Source: Desulfoluna spongiiphila
GTDB taxonomy: Bacteria > Desulfobacterota > Desulfobacteria > Desulfobacterales > Desulfolunaceae
Assembly (NCBI RefSeq): GCF_900101345.1
Contig: NZ_FMUX01000029.1
Coordinates: 1 to 61,822 of the forward strand
Length of the DNA: 61,822 nucleotides
Direction: 5' to 3'
The notes below the pieces were generated by a model. The model made no database searches and was not told the DNA's origin. It saw nothing but the letters and a program-made list of their open reading frames with translations. Shown piece after piece: positions 50,649 to 59,360 of the stretch (position 1 is the first letter of the stretch; each line of letters opens with the position of its first letter). The position numbers were made by a program, and so were the translations under genes.

Positions 50649-52886
50649 GTGTTGGACAGGCTTTTTAATTCATGGCCGGACGGCCTGGTGGTAAAGCGCA
50701 GAGCGCTGACGTTGAAGGAATCCTTTGAAGACCTTGCCTCACGGTTTGCAAGGGACGAGGGCACCGTGGTGCTGCTCAGCGGAGGGGAACTCGATTCCGC
50801 CCGGTACCATATGCTGGCCACCATGCCCTGGCTGACCCTCTCGGGGTACGGCCAGGCCATGACCCTTTCCGCCGGGGGGCGACAGGAGCGGTTCACCGCG
50901 GATCCCTTCGATGCGCTGCGGGCCCTTTCCAGGCGGTTTGCCCTGGAGGGAGGCCAGGGATGGGGGCCGGTGGCTTCGGGCCTCTTCGGCTACCTTGCCT
51001 ACGATCTGAAAGACGCCGTTGAAAAACTTCCCCGCACCACCCTGGACCGCCGGAAGCTCCCCCAGCTCTGGTTTACCGCCCCAAGGGCCCTGGTGGTCAA
51101 GGACCGCCGCACCGGGGAGGTCTCCCTCTGGGTGACAGGGGAATCAGAGGCCGCACTCCACCGCACCGAGCAGGCCTTCACCGAGCGACTGGCTGGGCCC
51201 TTGCCCGCCCCGGGACGTTTCGGCGGGGACGGTGGCTTTGTGTCCAACTTTGACATGCCCGGTTACATGGCCGCCATCGAGCGGGTCAAGGAGTACATCC
51301 GCGCCGGAGACATCTACCAGGTGAACATGTCCCAGCGCTTTGAAGGGGGCTTTTCCGGGGATCCCTACGCCCTGTTTACCGAGCTTTTTGCCGCCAACCC
51401 CGCCCCTTTTTTCGCCTATGTCCAGGCCGGTTCCCACCAGATCGTCTCCACCTCCCCGGAGCGTTTCCTCAAGCTGGATCACCGATCCGTGGAGGCTCGT
51501 CCCATCAAGGGGACCCGCCCCAGGGGCAAGACCCCCCATGAGGACGATGCCCTGCGGCATGAGCTGGAAACGAGCCCCAAGGACGATGCCGAACTCTCCA
51601 TGATCGTGGACCTGATGCGAAACGATATCGGGAAGGTGTGCCGGGCGGGGAGTGTTGCCGTGACCCAGCACAAAGGGGTGGAAGCCTACAAAAACGTGTT
51701 TCACCTCGTCTCCATTGTGGAAGGGCAGCTCGATGATGCCGCCGATGGCGTGGACCTGCTTCGGGCCACCTTTCCCGGGGGCTCCATTACGGGCTGCCCC
51801 AAGATCCGGTCCATGGAGATCATCGATGAGCTGGAGACCGACCGCCGCCATATCTATACAGGGTCCATCGGGTACGTCAGCTTCCACGACACCATGGATC
51901 TTTCCATCGCCATCCGGACCGCAACGGTTTCCGACGGTCGGGTGACCTTCTCCGTGGGCGGCGGCGTGGTCTACGACTCCGATCCCGAGGCGGAGTATCA
52001 TGAGACCCTCCACAAAGGAGAGACCCTCATGAACGCCTTTACCGGCAGCCCCTCGGCCAGGGGCCCGGAGGAGAGGGTCTGGCTGGACGGCCGCCTGGCA
52101 CCGGCAACGGCTGCGGGGCTTCCCGTCATGAGCCGGGCCGTTCAGTACGGAGCCGGGGTGTTTGAGACCCTGCGGGTGGAAAAGGGGCAGGCCCCGTTTC
52201 TCGCCCGTCACCTGGCGCGCCTCAATAAAAGCTGGTCCGGGCTCTTTGGCGGGGCCCTGCCCGATTTGACCTGGGAACCCATTATCTCTCGGGTTGTGGA
52301 GGCCAACGGGCTTGCCGACCGCACCGCGGCGGTGAAGATCATGGTGGGGGAGGGGCGGGGTGAGGGCCTTGCCTTCGGCGGCCACGTGGCCGTCACCGCC
52401 CGGCCGTACACCCATCGCCTGAAGGTGCTGGACAAGCCGGGGCTCAGCCTGGTCTCTTTTCCCTCACCCCGGACGTCGGCACTGGCCGATCACAAGAGCT
52501 TCAATTACCTCCTGAGCCTCAAGGCCCTGGCCTATGCCGGAGAGATGGGGGCTGATGAATCCCTGTTGATGAACGGAGATAAAACGGTCTCGGAGCTGGC
52601 CACGGCCAACCTGCTGGCCCTCTCCGGGGACCGGGTGATCCTTCCCGCATCGCCCCATGTGCTCCCGGGGGTGATGCAGTCCCTGGTGCTCCCCGTGCTG
52701 GAGTCCTGGGGGTACACGGTGGCCCGTGAGCCCCTGGGCGTAGCCGATCTGCTTGCCATGGACGGGGTGATGGCCACCAACGCCCTCATGGGGGCGGTGC
52801 CGGTTTTGGAGGTGGATGGAAAGGCTATCAAGGGGATGGTGACAGGCCTGTGCGCAGACCTTAACGCGGAGTTGGGGATTCGGTAA
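50649..52886 (+). CDS. pabB: Fused aminodeoxychorismate synthase I / 4-amino-4-deoxychorismate lyase (PabB-PabC)
   Basis: About 745 residues. Residues ~1-450 are chorismate-using PabB, with YMAAIERVKEYIRAGDIYQVN, the PIKGTRPRG lysine motif typical of PabB, DLMRNDIGKV and GSITGCPKIRSMEIIDELE. The last ~260 residues are a class IV PLP lyase: GVFETLRVEKGQAPFLARHL, and the catalytic Lys in DHKSFNYLLSLKAL. Together the chain makes p-aminobenzoate from chorismate and ammonia for folate. GTG 50649 with GGGAGG upstream is preferred; ATG 50586, overlapping pabA, is an alternative. Confidence 0.92.
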   Translation: MLDRLFNSWPDGLVVKRRALTLKESFEDLASRFARDEGTVVLLSGGELDSARYHMLATMPWLTLSGYGQAMTLSAGGRQERFTADPFDALRALSRRFALEGGQGWGPVASGLFGYLAYDLKDAVEKLPRTTLDRRKLPQLWFTAPRALVVKDRRTGEVSLWVTGESEAALHRTEQAFTERLAGPLPAPGRFGGDGGFVSNFDMPGYMAAIERVKEYIRAGDIYQVNMSQRFEGGFSGDPYALFTELFAANPAPFFAYVQAGSHQIVSTSPERFLKLDHRSVEARPIKGTRPRGKTPHEDDALRHELETSPKDDAELSMIVDLMRNDIGKVCRAGSVAVTQHKGVEAYKNVFHLVSIVEGQLDDAADGVDLLRATFPGGSITGCPKIRSMEIIDELETDRRHIYTGSIGYVSFHDTMDLSIAIRTATVSDGRVTFSVGGGVVYDSDPEAEYHETLHKGETLMNAFTGSPSARGPEERVWLDGRLAPATAAGLPVMSRAVQYGAGVFETLRVEKGQAPFLARHLARLNKSWSGLFGGALPDLTWEPIISRVVEANGLADRTAAVKIMVGEGRGEGLAFGGHVAVTARPYTHRLKVLDKPGLSLVSFPSPRTSALADHKSFNYLLSLKALAYAGEMGADESLLMNGDKTVSELATANLLALSGDRVILPASPHVLPGVMQSLVLPVLESWGYTVAREPLGVADLLAMDGVMATNALMGAVPVLEVDGKAIKGMVTGLCADLNAELGIR

Positions 52887-52901
52887 CGGCCGTCGCCCAA
52901 C

Positions 52902-52932
52902 AAAAAAGCAGGCCTTACGGCCTGCTTGGTTT
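52902..52932 (-). terminator. Terminator between pabBC and the TetR gene
   Basis: Hairpin AGCAGGCC-TTAC-GGCCTGCT (52907-52926) between convergent genes. An A6 run on the left gives a good T-run on the minus strand, serving the TetR gene; the plus side has only TGGTTT. Confidence 0.8.
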
Positions 52933-52976
52933 GCGTGGCGGGGTGCCGCGGGGCTGGGCCCATGGCCCAGGGGCGG

Positions 52977-53597
52977 CTAATCTTCGACGCTGGCGGCGCG
53001 AAGCATTTTGCAGAGAAGGGCGGAAAGTCGGTTGACGTGCTTTTCGATCTCTTCACGGGTCCTGCCGGGGTAGTTCCTGAAGGTCATCAGGATGCCGTTG
53101 AGGGAGGCGTAGAAGGCGTGGGCGTGAATACGGTCGGCACAGGCAATGCCGTTTCGCTGCAGCACCTTCTCAAACTTGTTCAGCATGGCGCGCTGGACGC
53201 CGTTGTACTTGCGGAGCAGGTCCGGGGTCATGGATCCCTTGATCATGAGGTAGCTCATCATCTGGAAGGTCGGCTCTCGGTCGATCAGGTACCTGATCAG
53301 CGATTCCGAGAAATTTTCCAGGGTCAGCTCCTCGTTTGATTCCAAAAGATTCCCGAGCCATTTTTCCATCTCCCGGAGGTCCTTGATGAAGGCCTCCACA
53401 AAGAGATCTTCCCTGCTGGGGAAATACCGGTACATCGATGCGGGGGAGACGCCGACAGCGGCTGCAATGTCCCTGACGCCGATCTCATCGAAGGGTTTCT
53501 TGCCGAAAAGTTCCAGGGTGGCTTCAATGAGAATCTCTCGTCGAGCCTCCCGCTCTCCTTCTTTCAGCTTGAGAAACTTTGATTTATTGTCCATCAT
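52977..53597 (-). CDS. TetR/AcrR family transcriptional regulator
   Basis: A 206-residue regulator. The N-terminal helix-turn-helix reads REILIEATLELFGKKPFDEIGVRDIAAAVGVSPASMYRYFPSREDLF, very typical of TetR. The C-terminal ligand domain has no visible effector motif. It probably controls a nearby transporter or metabolic gene that is not obvious here. ATG 53597 follows AGGA; a TTG at 53603 is also in frame. The upstream 517-nt gap likely holds its operator. Confidence 0.9.
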   Translation of the reverse strand: MMDNKSKFLKLKEGEREARREILIEATLELFGKKPFDEIGVRDIAAAVGVSPASMYRYFPSREDLFVEAFIKDLREMEKWLGNLLESNEELTLENFSESLIRYLIDREPTFQMMSYLMIKGSMTPDLLRKYNGVQRAMLNKFEKVLQRNGIACADRIHAHAFYASLNGILMTFRNYPGRTREEIEKHVNRLSALLCKMLRAASVED

Positions 53598-54114
53598 GTC
53601 CAAGAATCCTGATTGTTGCGTTTAAACTTCCCTTACCCGCATGCAAGTGGTCACTTCCATCGTGCGCAAAAATATCCATAGAGGAAGGTACAGCTCCGAA
53701 TTGTGACGGATTGATCCAACTTGTGTGGAAGGGGCTTTGATAAAACCTCTAGTGACAGATATCGCTGTTTGGAAGGGTTCGAGCTGAGCTGAGCTGTGTA
53801 TGGCTTCCAGAAATGAAAACGATATACCGTAAAGTTAACACCAGTATACCAGACGAAATGTGACTTATCAAGGAGAATTGACAGGGTTGTCTTGCCATGG
53901 AAGACGGGCAAATGTATGATGCGGGATTCGGATGTTTCCCCCTTATCGGGGCCGGGCCCGTGCCTCACGAACGGGGCCTCGGACACATGGATAGACAACA
54001 GAGAAGGCCGGTTCTTTCGTAGAAGCGGTCGGTACCCCAAAGATGCGCCGTGGCGCACAAGCCGGCGAGGCGCCGGAACCATATGGCCCAAAGGGCCCGG
54101 GAGAAACAGATAAA
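53598..54114. other. 517-nt intergenic region without a clear gene
   Basis: Divergent region between the TetR gene and yhbY. An ORF of 73 codons (53892-54113) exists but has a composition unlike a protein and no family resemblance, so it is not called. A TTGACA occurs at 53879, yet no matching -10 at proper distance is clear. Part of it may be the TetR operator. Confidence 0.4.
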
Positions 54115-54444
54115 GTGGAAGAGCTTCAGGGATTTCAGAGAAAATATTTACGGGGCCTGGCCCATGGCATCAAGCCCGTTGTTTTTGTAGGTCAAAAAGG
54201 GGTGACGGATGCCGTGATCCTCTCCATGGAGGAGGCGTTGAACGCCCATGAGCTGATCAAGGTCAAGTTCATTGATTTCAAGGAGAAGGAGTCCAAGCAG
54301 GTCCTCTCCGAAGAGCTCAAGGATCGCACGGACAGCTGCCTGGCAGGGACCATCGGCCACATGTCGATTTTTTACCGTCCCCACAAAGACCCGAAAAAAA
54401 GGCAGATCACGGTGCCCAAAACACGGAAGGATATTCCCGCCTAA
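54115..54444 (+). CDS. yhbY: CRS1-YhbY domain RNA-binding protein
   Basis: A 109-residue YhbY-type protein: LQGFQRKYLRGLAHGIKPVVFVGQKGVTDAVILSMEEALNAHELIKVKF carries the KH-like GxxG region. It binds 23S rRNA precursors during 50S assembly. The start is GTG 54115 after GGGAG; the ATG 54043 further up would add a non-family N-terminus. A strong terminator follows. Confidence 0.9.
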   Translation: MEELQGFQRKYLRGLAHGIKPVVFVGQKGVTDAVILSMEEALNAHELIKVKFIDFKEKESKQVLSEELKDRTDSCLAGTIGHMSIFYRPHKDPKKRQITVPKTRKDIPA

Positions 54445-54490
54445 CCGTGGGTGGCAGGGCTGTCTTTTATTGATTGAAAATAGATGAAAA

Positions 54491-54528
54491 AAGGCGAGGG
54501 GCCGGCAAGGCCCCTCGCCTTTTTTTTG
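54491..54528 (+). terminator. Strong intrinsic terminator after yhbY
   Basis: Hairpin GGCGAGGGGCC-GGCAA-GGCCCCTCGCC followed by eight T residues, 49 nt past the stop. It isolates the yhbY transcript from the repeat and the cassette that follows. Confidence 0.92.
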
Positions 54529-54535
54529 TTTGATT

Positions 54536-54763
54536 GTAACTGTTCAGTTAAAAAAAAACAGCCTCCGGCGGCAAGGTGTGCCACCTTGAAAGCAGGTTGC
54601 GGATGCGTTTTGCCCCTCGTTCCTCGGGTCAAATCACATCCGCCTTTAAAATAAAATTCACTCAAGAAGATTTTTAAAACCTGTTTGTTAAACTCATCTT
54701 TATAAAATCGGGTAAACGGTTAGCCCCCGGCAGGGCCACCGGAGGCATAAGCTGAATAGTTAC
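54536..54763 (-). repeat. Multi-hairpin repeat, full copy with both outer termini
   Basis: The element proper spans 54561-54746. It is flanked outside by GTAACTGTTCAG (54536-54547) and GCTGAATAGTTAC (54751-54763), an imperfect inverted pair. The long hairpin (54599-54643) has stem GCGGATG/CATCCGC, i.e. an A:T pair of the consensus changed to G:C on both sides. It ends 8 nt before the stop of the minus-strand gene that follows. Confidence 0.88.
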
Positions 54764-54771
54764 ACCTGATT

Positions 54772-55191
54772 TTAAGATGCGTTGGCACAGGCTTCGTCAA
54801 AGCGGGCTTTGAGGTAGGCTACCTTGTCCGCATCGAACTCATCCATGTCAAAGCAGTAGCCGTCGCTTCCCTTCAAGCCGTCGGGGATGAGGTCCCCCTC
54901 TTCGTCCGGGTCGGTGATCATGTCCCCGTAAAAACAGACGGAGAGCCATCGCTCGTCGGGGTCGTCGTCAATGACATCCACCATGACGAACAGGTCCCGC
55001 TCGGTCTGGGCCGCGTGGCATGCCCTGAGGGAGTAGCTGACGCCGGGGCGGCTGTGGAAATCCAGGGTGACCCCCTCTTTGGCGTCGAGGTAGTCCTTGA
55101 GGCTGAGGAAGGCTTCTTTCATGCGTGTGTCCGTCTCGGTCCAGCTTGTGGTGAAGGCGTTTACGGCATCCAGGATGGTTGAGTCGGTCAT
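54772..55191 (-). CDS. Small acidic protein of unknown function
   Basis: A 139-residue protein rich in Asp/Glu, with no signal peptide or membrane segment and no recognised domain. The middle, SYSLRACHAAQTERDLFVMVDVIDDDPDERWLSVCFYGDMITDPDE, looks like a compact beta-sheet protein. ATG 55191 follows AAGGAG; a longer frame to 55257 is not supported. It is divergent from the RT-nitrilase gene, 327 nt away, and the two lie between same-orientation repeats. A link to that gene is only positional. Confidence 0.6.
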   Translation of the reverse strand: MTDSTILDAVNAFTTSWTETDTRMKEAFLSLKDYLDAKEGVTLDFHSRPGVSYSLRACHAAQTERDLFVMVDVIDDDPDERWLSVCFYGDMITDPDEEGDLIPDGLKGSDGYCFDMDEFDADKVAYLKARFDEACANAS

Positions 55192-55518
55192 GGTCGGGCT
55201 CCTTGCAGTGTATAGGGGCTGAGAAAAAATAAATGATGCAACCACGCCCTGCGGCACCGTGCCGAAAAGGTATCTGGCCCGGGCTGTCTATGTGCATCTT
55301 TACCTTTTACCCGAGCCCTGGGGTGATCGGCGCTGTGGGTTCAGGCCGGTGGGTTTCCGGGTACTTTGTATGTAACTGGGGAGTATAAAAGATGGCTCGC
55401 CGCAGTGTCAAGGCGGGTGTTTATTGGTCGTTGATGTCTCGGGATTTCCGGTGTATATGGGGTAACCGACGGGAAGAAGCGGCAATACGGCGTGGATGTT
55501 CTACAGGGAGGCAAGGCC

Positions 55519-58500
55519 ATGGGGTGCAGGGTGCTTGAGGAAGCCGGATACACGGAAAACCTTTACTGGGCGTTTCAGGCCTTTGCCCGGCATGAGATGT
55601 GGCATGGGCAGTGGGCCGATATGGGGGCCCTGGTGCGCATGGCCGCAGACGCTCCCGCCGTGGTGACGGCACTGAAAAAAAGGCTTGCCCACGGGGATGT
55701 CTCTCCCCGGTCCGTTTCTCCTGTGCAGACCCCTTCCGGCATGGGGTGCCGTATCGATCCCATGGATCAGGTGCTCTGGATTGCCATGGTCCAGGCCATG
55801 GGGCCAACGGTGGAGGCGCTGATGCCCCTGTGGAGCTACGGCAGCCGCCTGCACCGGTCCGAGTGGATCGACAGGCGAGGGGGCATGGCCCGGTACCGAG
55901 AGGGGTGGCACCGACGGTCCCCGGCTTGTCTCTATCGCCACCCCACCCGGGTCTGGCCAGCGTATCGTCGTCATATCCTCCAGGCCACCCGGGCCATGAC
56001 GGGCCTTCAGAGTGAGCTGGACATTCCCGGTTTTTTCCGGGGAGACGAAGGGCGCATCCTTCTGGATGAATCCACGCCTTACCTCACCGGATCGTCGGGA
56101 GAGGGCCCGGTGAGGCGCCTCTACTGGGCCAGCTTTGTCCTGGATACCACGGGGGTGGACCCTGTGGCCGCCACCCTGCGGGGATTCTCATCCGTTTCAG
56201 GGGAGATCGGAGAAGAGGCGGTTACGGCCATCACACAGATGCTCTCCTTCGGCCCCCACGGGGTGCCCGACGAGCTTGCCGTCTCCGGGTTTCTCAATAA
56301 CGTCCGCATGCTGCCGGCAGATCGCGCCGTGGCATCCTCCCTTGAGGCCGAAGGCATGACCGGGGCCGTGGCCCATTTCCGCCATGACGCGGAGCACGTG
56401 ATCATTGCCCGGGACCCCCACCGCCTGGCCCGCTGGATCGATCTTTATGAAAGCCTGCTGGCCGGAGCAGGCCTCGGGACAATCCACCGGGAGACCTTGT
56501 TGCCAAAAGGCCTGGGGGCGAAGGGGGCAGCCTCCGACCACGGGGTGCGGCTGGATGCCATCAACCCACTGCCCGAGGTGACCCGACCCGTCGAGGCCAT
56601 GGCCTCCATCCACACCACCGATTACACCCTCCTTGACCGCGCGGGAAAACGCGAGCACATCGCCCGCCTGGAAACCCTTCTCCTGGATCCCTTTGCCGGC
56701 ACCGGAATTTCCGAGCGCCTGCGCATCGATTTTGCCTCGGCCCTTCTCTCCCGCCGGGCGGCGGATGCCTCGGAGCCCGATCATTCGGTGGTCTGTTCCC
56801 TGGAGCGGGGGGGCGGCGAGGCCTCCCAGGGCGAGGCGGGGCGCCTTCTCTACCGGCAACGCATGGCCTCGGTGCGCCAGAGGCAGCGGAGCCTGCTGGT
56901 CCTTCTGGAGGCGGCAGAGCGCAACCCCGGGGTGCCGGCCCTCTGGAGCCGGGCCCTGGGCCACATGCGTCGCAGCGGGTTCACCACCCTGGCTCCGCTG
57001 CTGGACCGACTTCCCCAGGATCAAAGCCACGGCCCCTATCTTGTCGCCCTGCTTCTGGGGCGCATGGCCCGCGAGGTGGGAATCTGCATGCGGGTTCTTT
57101 TGGATACCCGTCGCCTGGATGCAGAAAGGGCCGAGGCTCGAGGCTTTCTTGAGGCCGTGGCCCGGGAAGGCCTGGGCTTTGGGAATCATGGCTCGTCCCT
57201 GGTGGCTTCGGCGCGACGGGCCCTTGGGGAGGCGTTGGGCGCTTCAGGGAAACTCCTGGAAGAGCGTGGCCTTGACCCGCTTCCCGCCGAGGCTCGGCCT
57301 GAGACGCCCGACCCCGAAGGCATCGCCGCGTTTCGGTTTTACATGGCCCAGCACCGCTCCGAGGAGCGAGGGCCGCTCCGGCCGGAGTGCAGGGGCGTCT
57401 CACCCGAGCCGGGGGAACTCTCGCTGGTGCACTGGGTGAGAGACCTGGCCCCGGATTCGGCCGAACGCTCCGATCCCAGGGCCTCGGAGTGGACCGCCCT
57501 TTTTATCGCACGGGAGGCGTGTCGCCGCCTCATGGACCGGGGGGCTCGCTTTCTCCGGCCCGAAGAGGTCTTTGTCCCCACGGCCTGGGCAGGGGATGAT
57601 GCCGTGTCCTCCTCCTGGGAATCCTGGCGAAGGCAGGTGGCCGAGACCCTGCCGCGCATCTCCTCCGGTACTGCAGGGAACAAAGGGCTTCCCCCGGTGG
57701 AGGCACTGGAGGACAGGGCCCGGGCCTGGGGTGCCACGCGGAGCCTGGCTCTCTTGCTCCTTGGCATTCTCAGGCGTCGATTCGACCTGCCCGGGTACCT
57801 GGCCCATCCCTTCGGGCACCTGACGGATGTCCCCATGCACGGCCTTGTGGAGTCCCTCTCCATTTCATCCGGGACGCGTCGGCTCCTGCTGGGCGTGCTG
57901 GAGCCCCGGCAGCTGGAGACATTGATCCTGAGGCGGCAGGCAAACGATCCCAAAGGGGACGACGCCCGTCTGGACCCGCCGGCCTGCGGAGATCTCGAAA
58001 CGTTTTTGGCGCTGGTTGAAGGGGCCATGAAAACCCTTGAATACCATCAGGCCGGGGGCCGTACCCGCCACGCCCGGCAGCTGATTCCTGTCTCCATGGT
58101 TCACCACGCCACCGCAGCCCGGGACCTTGCCCACGGCGGCTACCGGCCCACGCTGCGGGTGGGCTTCATCCAGACCACCACCGATGCCCGGGCGGCCTGG
58201 CGCAACGGGCCCCGCATGAGCCGGGCCGAGGGGGATCGCGCCTGGCACCAGATCCGGGAGGGGTTCCGCATCCTCACCCAGGCCGGACCCACCCCGTCTT
58301 TTATCATCATGCCGGAGCTGGCCCTTCCCGTGCACCGCCTGGAGAGCCTGAAACGGCTCTCCGTGCGCAGCGGGGTGGCCGCCGTCACCGGGGTGGATTA
58401 TCTGGTGGACCCAGGGGCCGGGCAGGTGCGCAACCGGGCCGTGGTCACTGTGCCGAGGCACTGGCTGAGTCCCCGCCAGGCCGGGCGGTGCAGCACCTTC

Positions 58501-58998
58501 TGGTTCGGCAAGAGTTTTATGGCGCCCCCGGAGGCGAGCGGCATCGAAAAGAGCGGGAACACCTTTGTGCCGGACCCGGCGGTGTGGATCATCGATGCCG
58601 GGGCCTACGGGCGCATCGGGGTGTGTATCTGTTACGATTTTATGGATGTGGAACGCTACGCCATCTACCGGGGGCGGATTCACCATCTCTTTGTGCTGGC
58701 CTACAACCGGGACATCGACTCCTTCTACCACCTGGCCGATGCCCTCTCCAAAACCCTCTTCTGCAATGTGGTGATCTGCAACACGGGATTTTACGGCGGC
58801 AGCCTGGCGGTCTCTCCCTACTACGAACCCTGGCGGCGGACTCTCTATCGCCAGGAAGGAGCCAACCTGTTTTCCGTTCAGTCGGTGGGCCTGCCCGTGG
58901 CCGACCTTGCCCACGCCCAGGGCGGCGGGGTGGGGGATCCCCGACTCTTCAAGAGCCTCCCGCCGGCCTATCAGGTACCGGAGACACCGATATGTTGA
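55519..58998 (+). CDS. Reverse transcriptase-like / nitrilase fusion protein with degenerate RT active site
   Basis: About 1159 residues. The N-terminal part shows RT-family landmarks: RIDPMDQVLW (Asp83), WSYGSRLHRSEW (105-116), a motif B GVPDELAVSGFLNN (248-261) and a motif C position FRHDAEHVII (287-296). In place of YxDD it has His-Asp-Ala-Glu (289-292). Motif A (ASFVLDTTGVDPV, 204-216) lacks the usual aromatic. A helical middle region follows (~380-860). The C-terminal carbon-nitrogen hydrolase domain (~890-1150) keeps Glu933 (MPELALP), Lys998 (FWFGKSF) and Cys1038 (CICYDF). This order matches UG1/UG5 defence-associated RTs. ATG 55519 has GGGAGG at 7 nt; GTG 55492 is possible. A -10-like TATAAA lies at 55384. 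Confidence 0.82.
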   Translation: MGCRVLEEAGYTENLYWAFQAFARHEMWHGQWADMGALVRMAADAPAVVTALKKRLAHGDVSPRSVSPVQTPSGMGCRIDPMDQVLWIAMVQAMGPTVEALMPLWSYGSRLHRSEWIDRRGGMARYREGWHRRSPACLYRHPTRVWPAYRRHILQATRAMTGLQSELDIPGFFRGDEGRILLDESTPYLTGSSGEGPVRRLYWASFVLDTTGVDPVAATLRGFSSVSGEIGEEAVTAITQMLSFGPHGVPDELAVSGFLNNVRMLPADRAVASSLEAEGMTGAVAHFRHDAEHVIIARDPHRLARWIDLYESLLAGAGLGTIHRETLLPKGLGAKGAASDHGVRLDAINPLPEVTRPVEAMASIHTTDYTLLDRAGKREHIARLETLLLDPFAGTGISERLRIDFASALLSRRAADASEPDHSVVCSLERGGGEASQGEAGRLLYRQRMASVRQRQRSLLVLLEAAERNPGVPALWSRALGHMRRSGFTTLAPLLDRLPQDQSHGPYLVALLLGRMAREVGICMRVLLDTRRLDAERAEARGFLEAVAREGLGFGNHGSSLVASARRALGEALGASGKLLEERGLDPLPAEARPETPDPEGIAAFRFYMAQHRSEERGPLRPECRGVSPEPGELSLVHWVRDLAPDSAERSDPRASEWTALFIAREACRRLMDRGARFLRPEEVFVPTAWAGDDAVSSSWESWRRQVAETLPRISSGTAGNKGLPPVEALEDRARAWGATRSLALLLLGILRRRFDLPGYLAHPFGHLTDVPMHGLVESLSISSGTRRLLLGVLEPRQLETLILRRQANDPKGDDARLDPPACGDLETFLALVEGAMKTLEYHQAGGRTRHARQLIPVSMVHHATAARDLAHGGYRPTLRVGFIQTTTDARAAWRNGPRMSRAEGDRAWHQIREGFRILTQAGPTPSFIIMPELALPVHRLESLKRLSVRSGVAAVTGVDYLVDPGAGQVRNRAVVTVPRHWLSPRQAGRCSTFWFGKSFMAPPEASGIEKSGNTFVPDPAVWIIDAGAYGRIGVCICYDFMDVERYAIYRGRIHHLFVLAYNRDIDSFYHLADALSKTLFCNVVICNTGFYGGSLAVSPYYEPWRRTLYRQEGANLFSVQSVGLPVADLAHAQGGGVGDPRLFKSLPPAYQVPETPIC

Positions 58999-59082
58999 GC
59001 CAGGCTTAACACATGGCCTTTTATGGTTAACGTCGGGTGAACCACAGAGGCACAGAGGGCTCAGGGAAAAAAATAAAAAGAT

Positions 59083-59253
59083 GCCTCCGGCGGCAAGGTG
59101 TGCCACCTTGAAAGCTGGTTGCACATGCGCTTTCCCCTTCGTTCCCCAGGGAAAATCACATGTGCCTTTGATTTAGATTGGGTTGAATCGATTTTTTAAA
59201 ACCTGTTTGTCAAACTTTTCAAAAGTTTGGCCCCCGGCAGGGCCGCCTGAGGC
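59083..59253 (-). repeat. Multi-hairpin repeat, full copy with strongly compensated stem
   Basis: Minus-orientation copy 85 nt past the RT-nitrilase stop. The long hairpin (59121-59165) has stem GCACATG/CATGTGC rather than GCGAATG/CATTCGC, so two pairs have changed together, and loop TGGGGAACGAA. The small hairpin is CAAGGTG-TGC-CACCTTG. The right terminus has decayed to GCCGCCTGAGGC. Nothing else is seen in the gap to 59360. Confidence 0.88.
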
Positions 59254-59360
59254 ATAGGTATAAGCTGAAGCATTGCCCTTTTTTGTCTGTTGGTTAAAAT
59301 GACACAGTGTGCGGGCCGTACCGGCCTGCAGTGATATGAATACGAAATGGAAGAACACGG

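Noticed and set aside
53760..53800. GGTTCGA-containing stretch resembling a tRNA T-arm
   Set aside because: No acceptor stem, D-arm or anticodon arm can be built around it.
53892..54113. 73-codon ORF upstream of yhbY
   Set aside because: No ribosome site, no family resemblance and atypical composition; it also runs up to the yhbY start in a different frame.
55519..58998. Group II intron or retron reverse transcriptase
   Set aside because: No intron-type maturase/En domain, no msr-msd-like fold was noticed upstream, and the C-terminal domain is a nitrilase; the RT motifs fit the UG1/UG5 group better.
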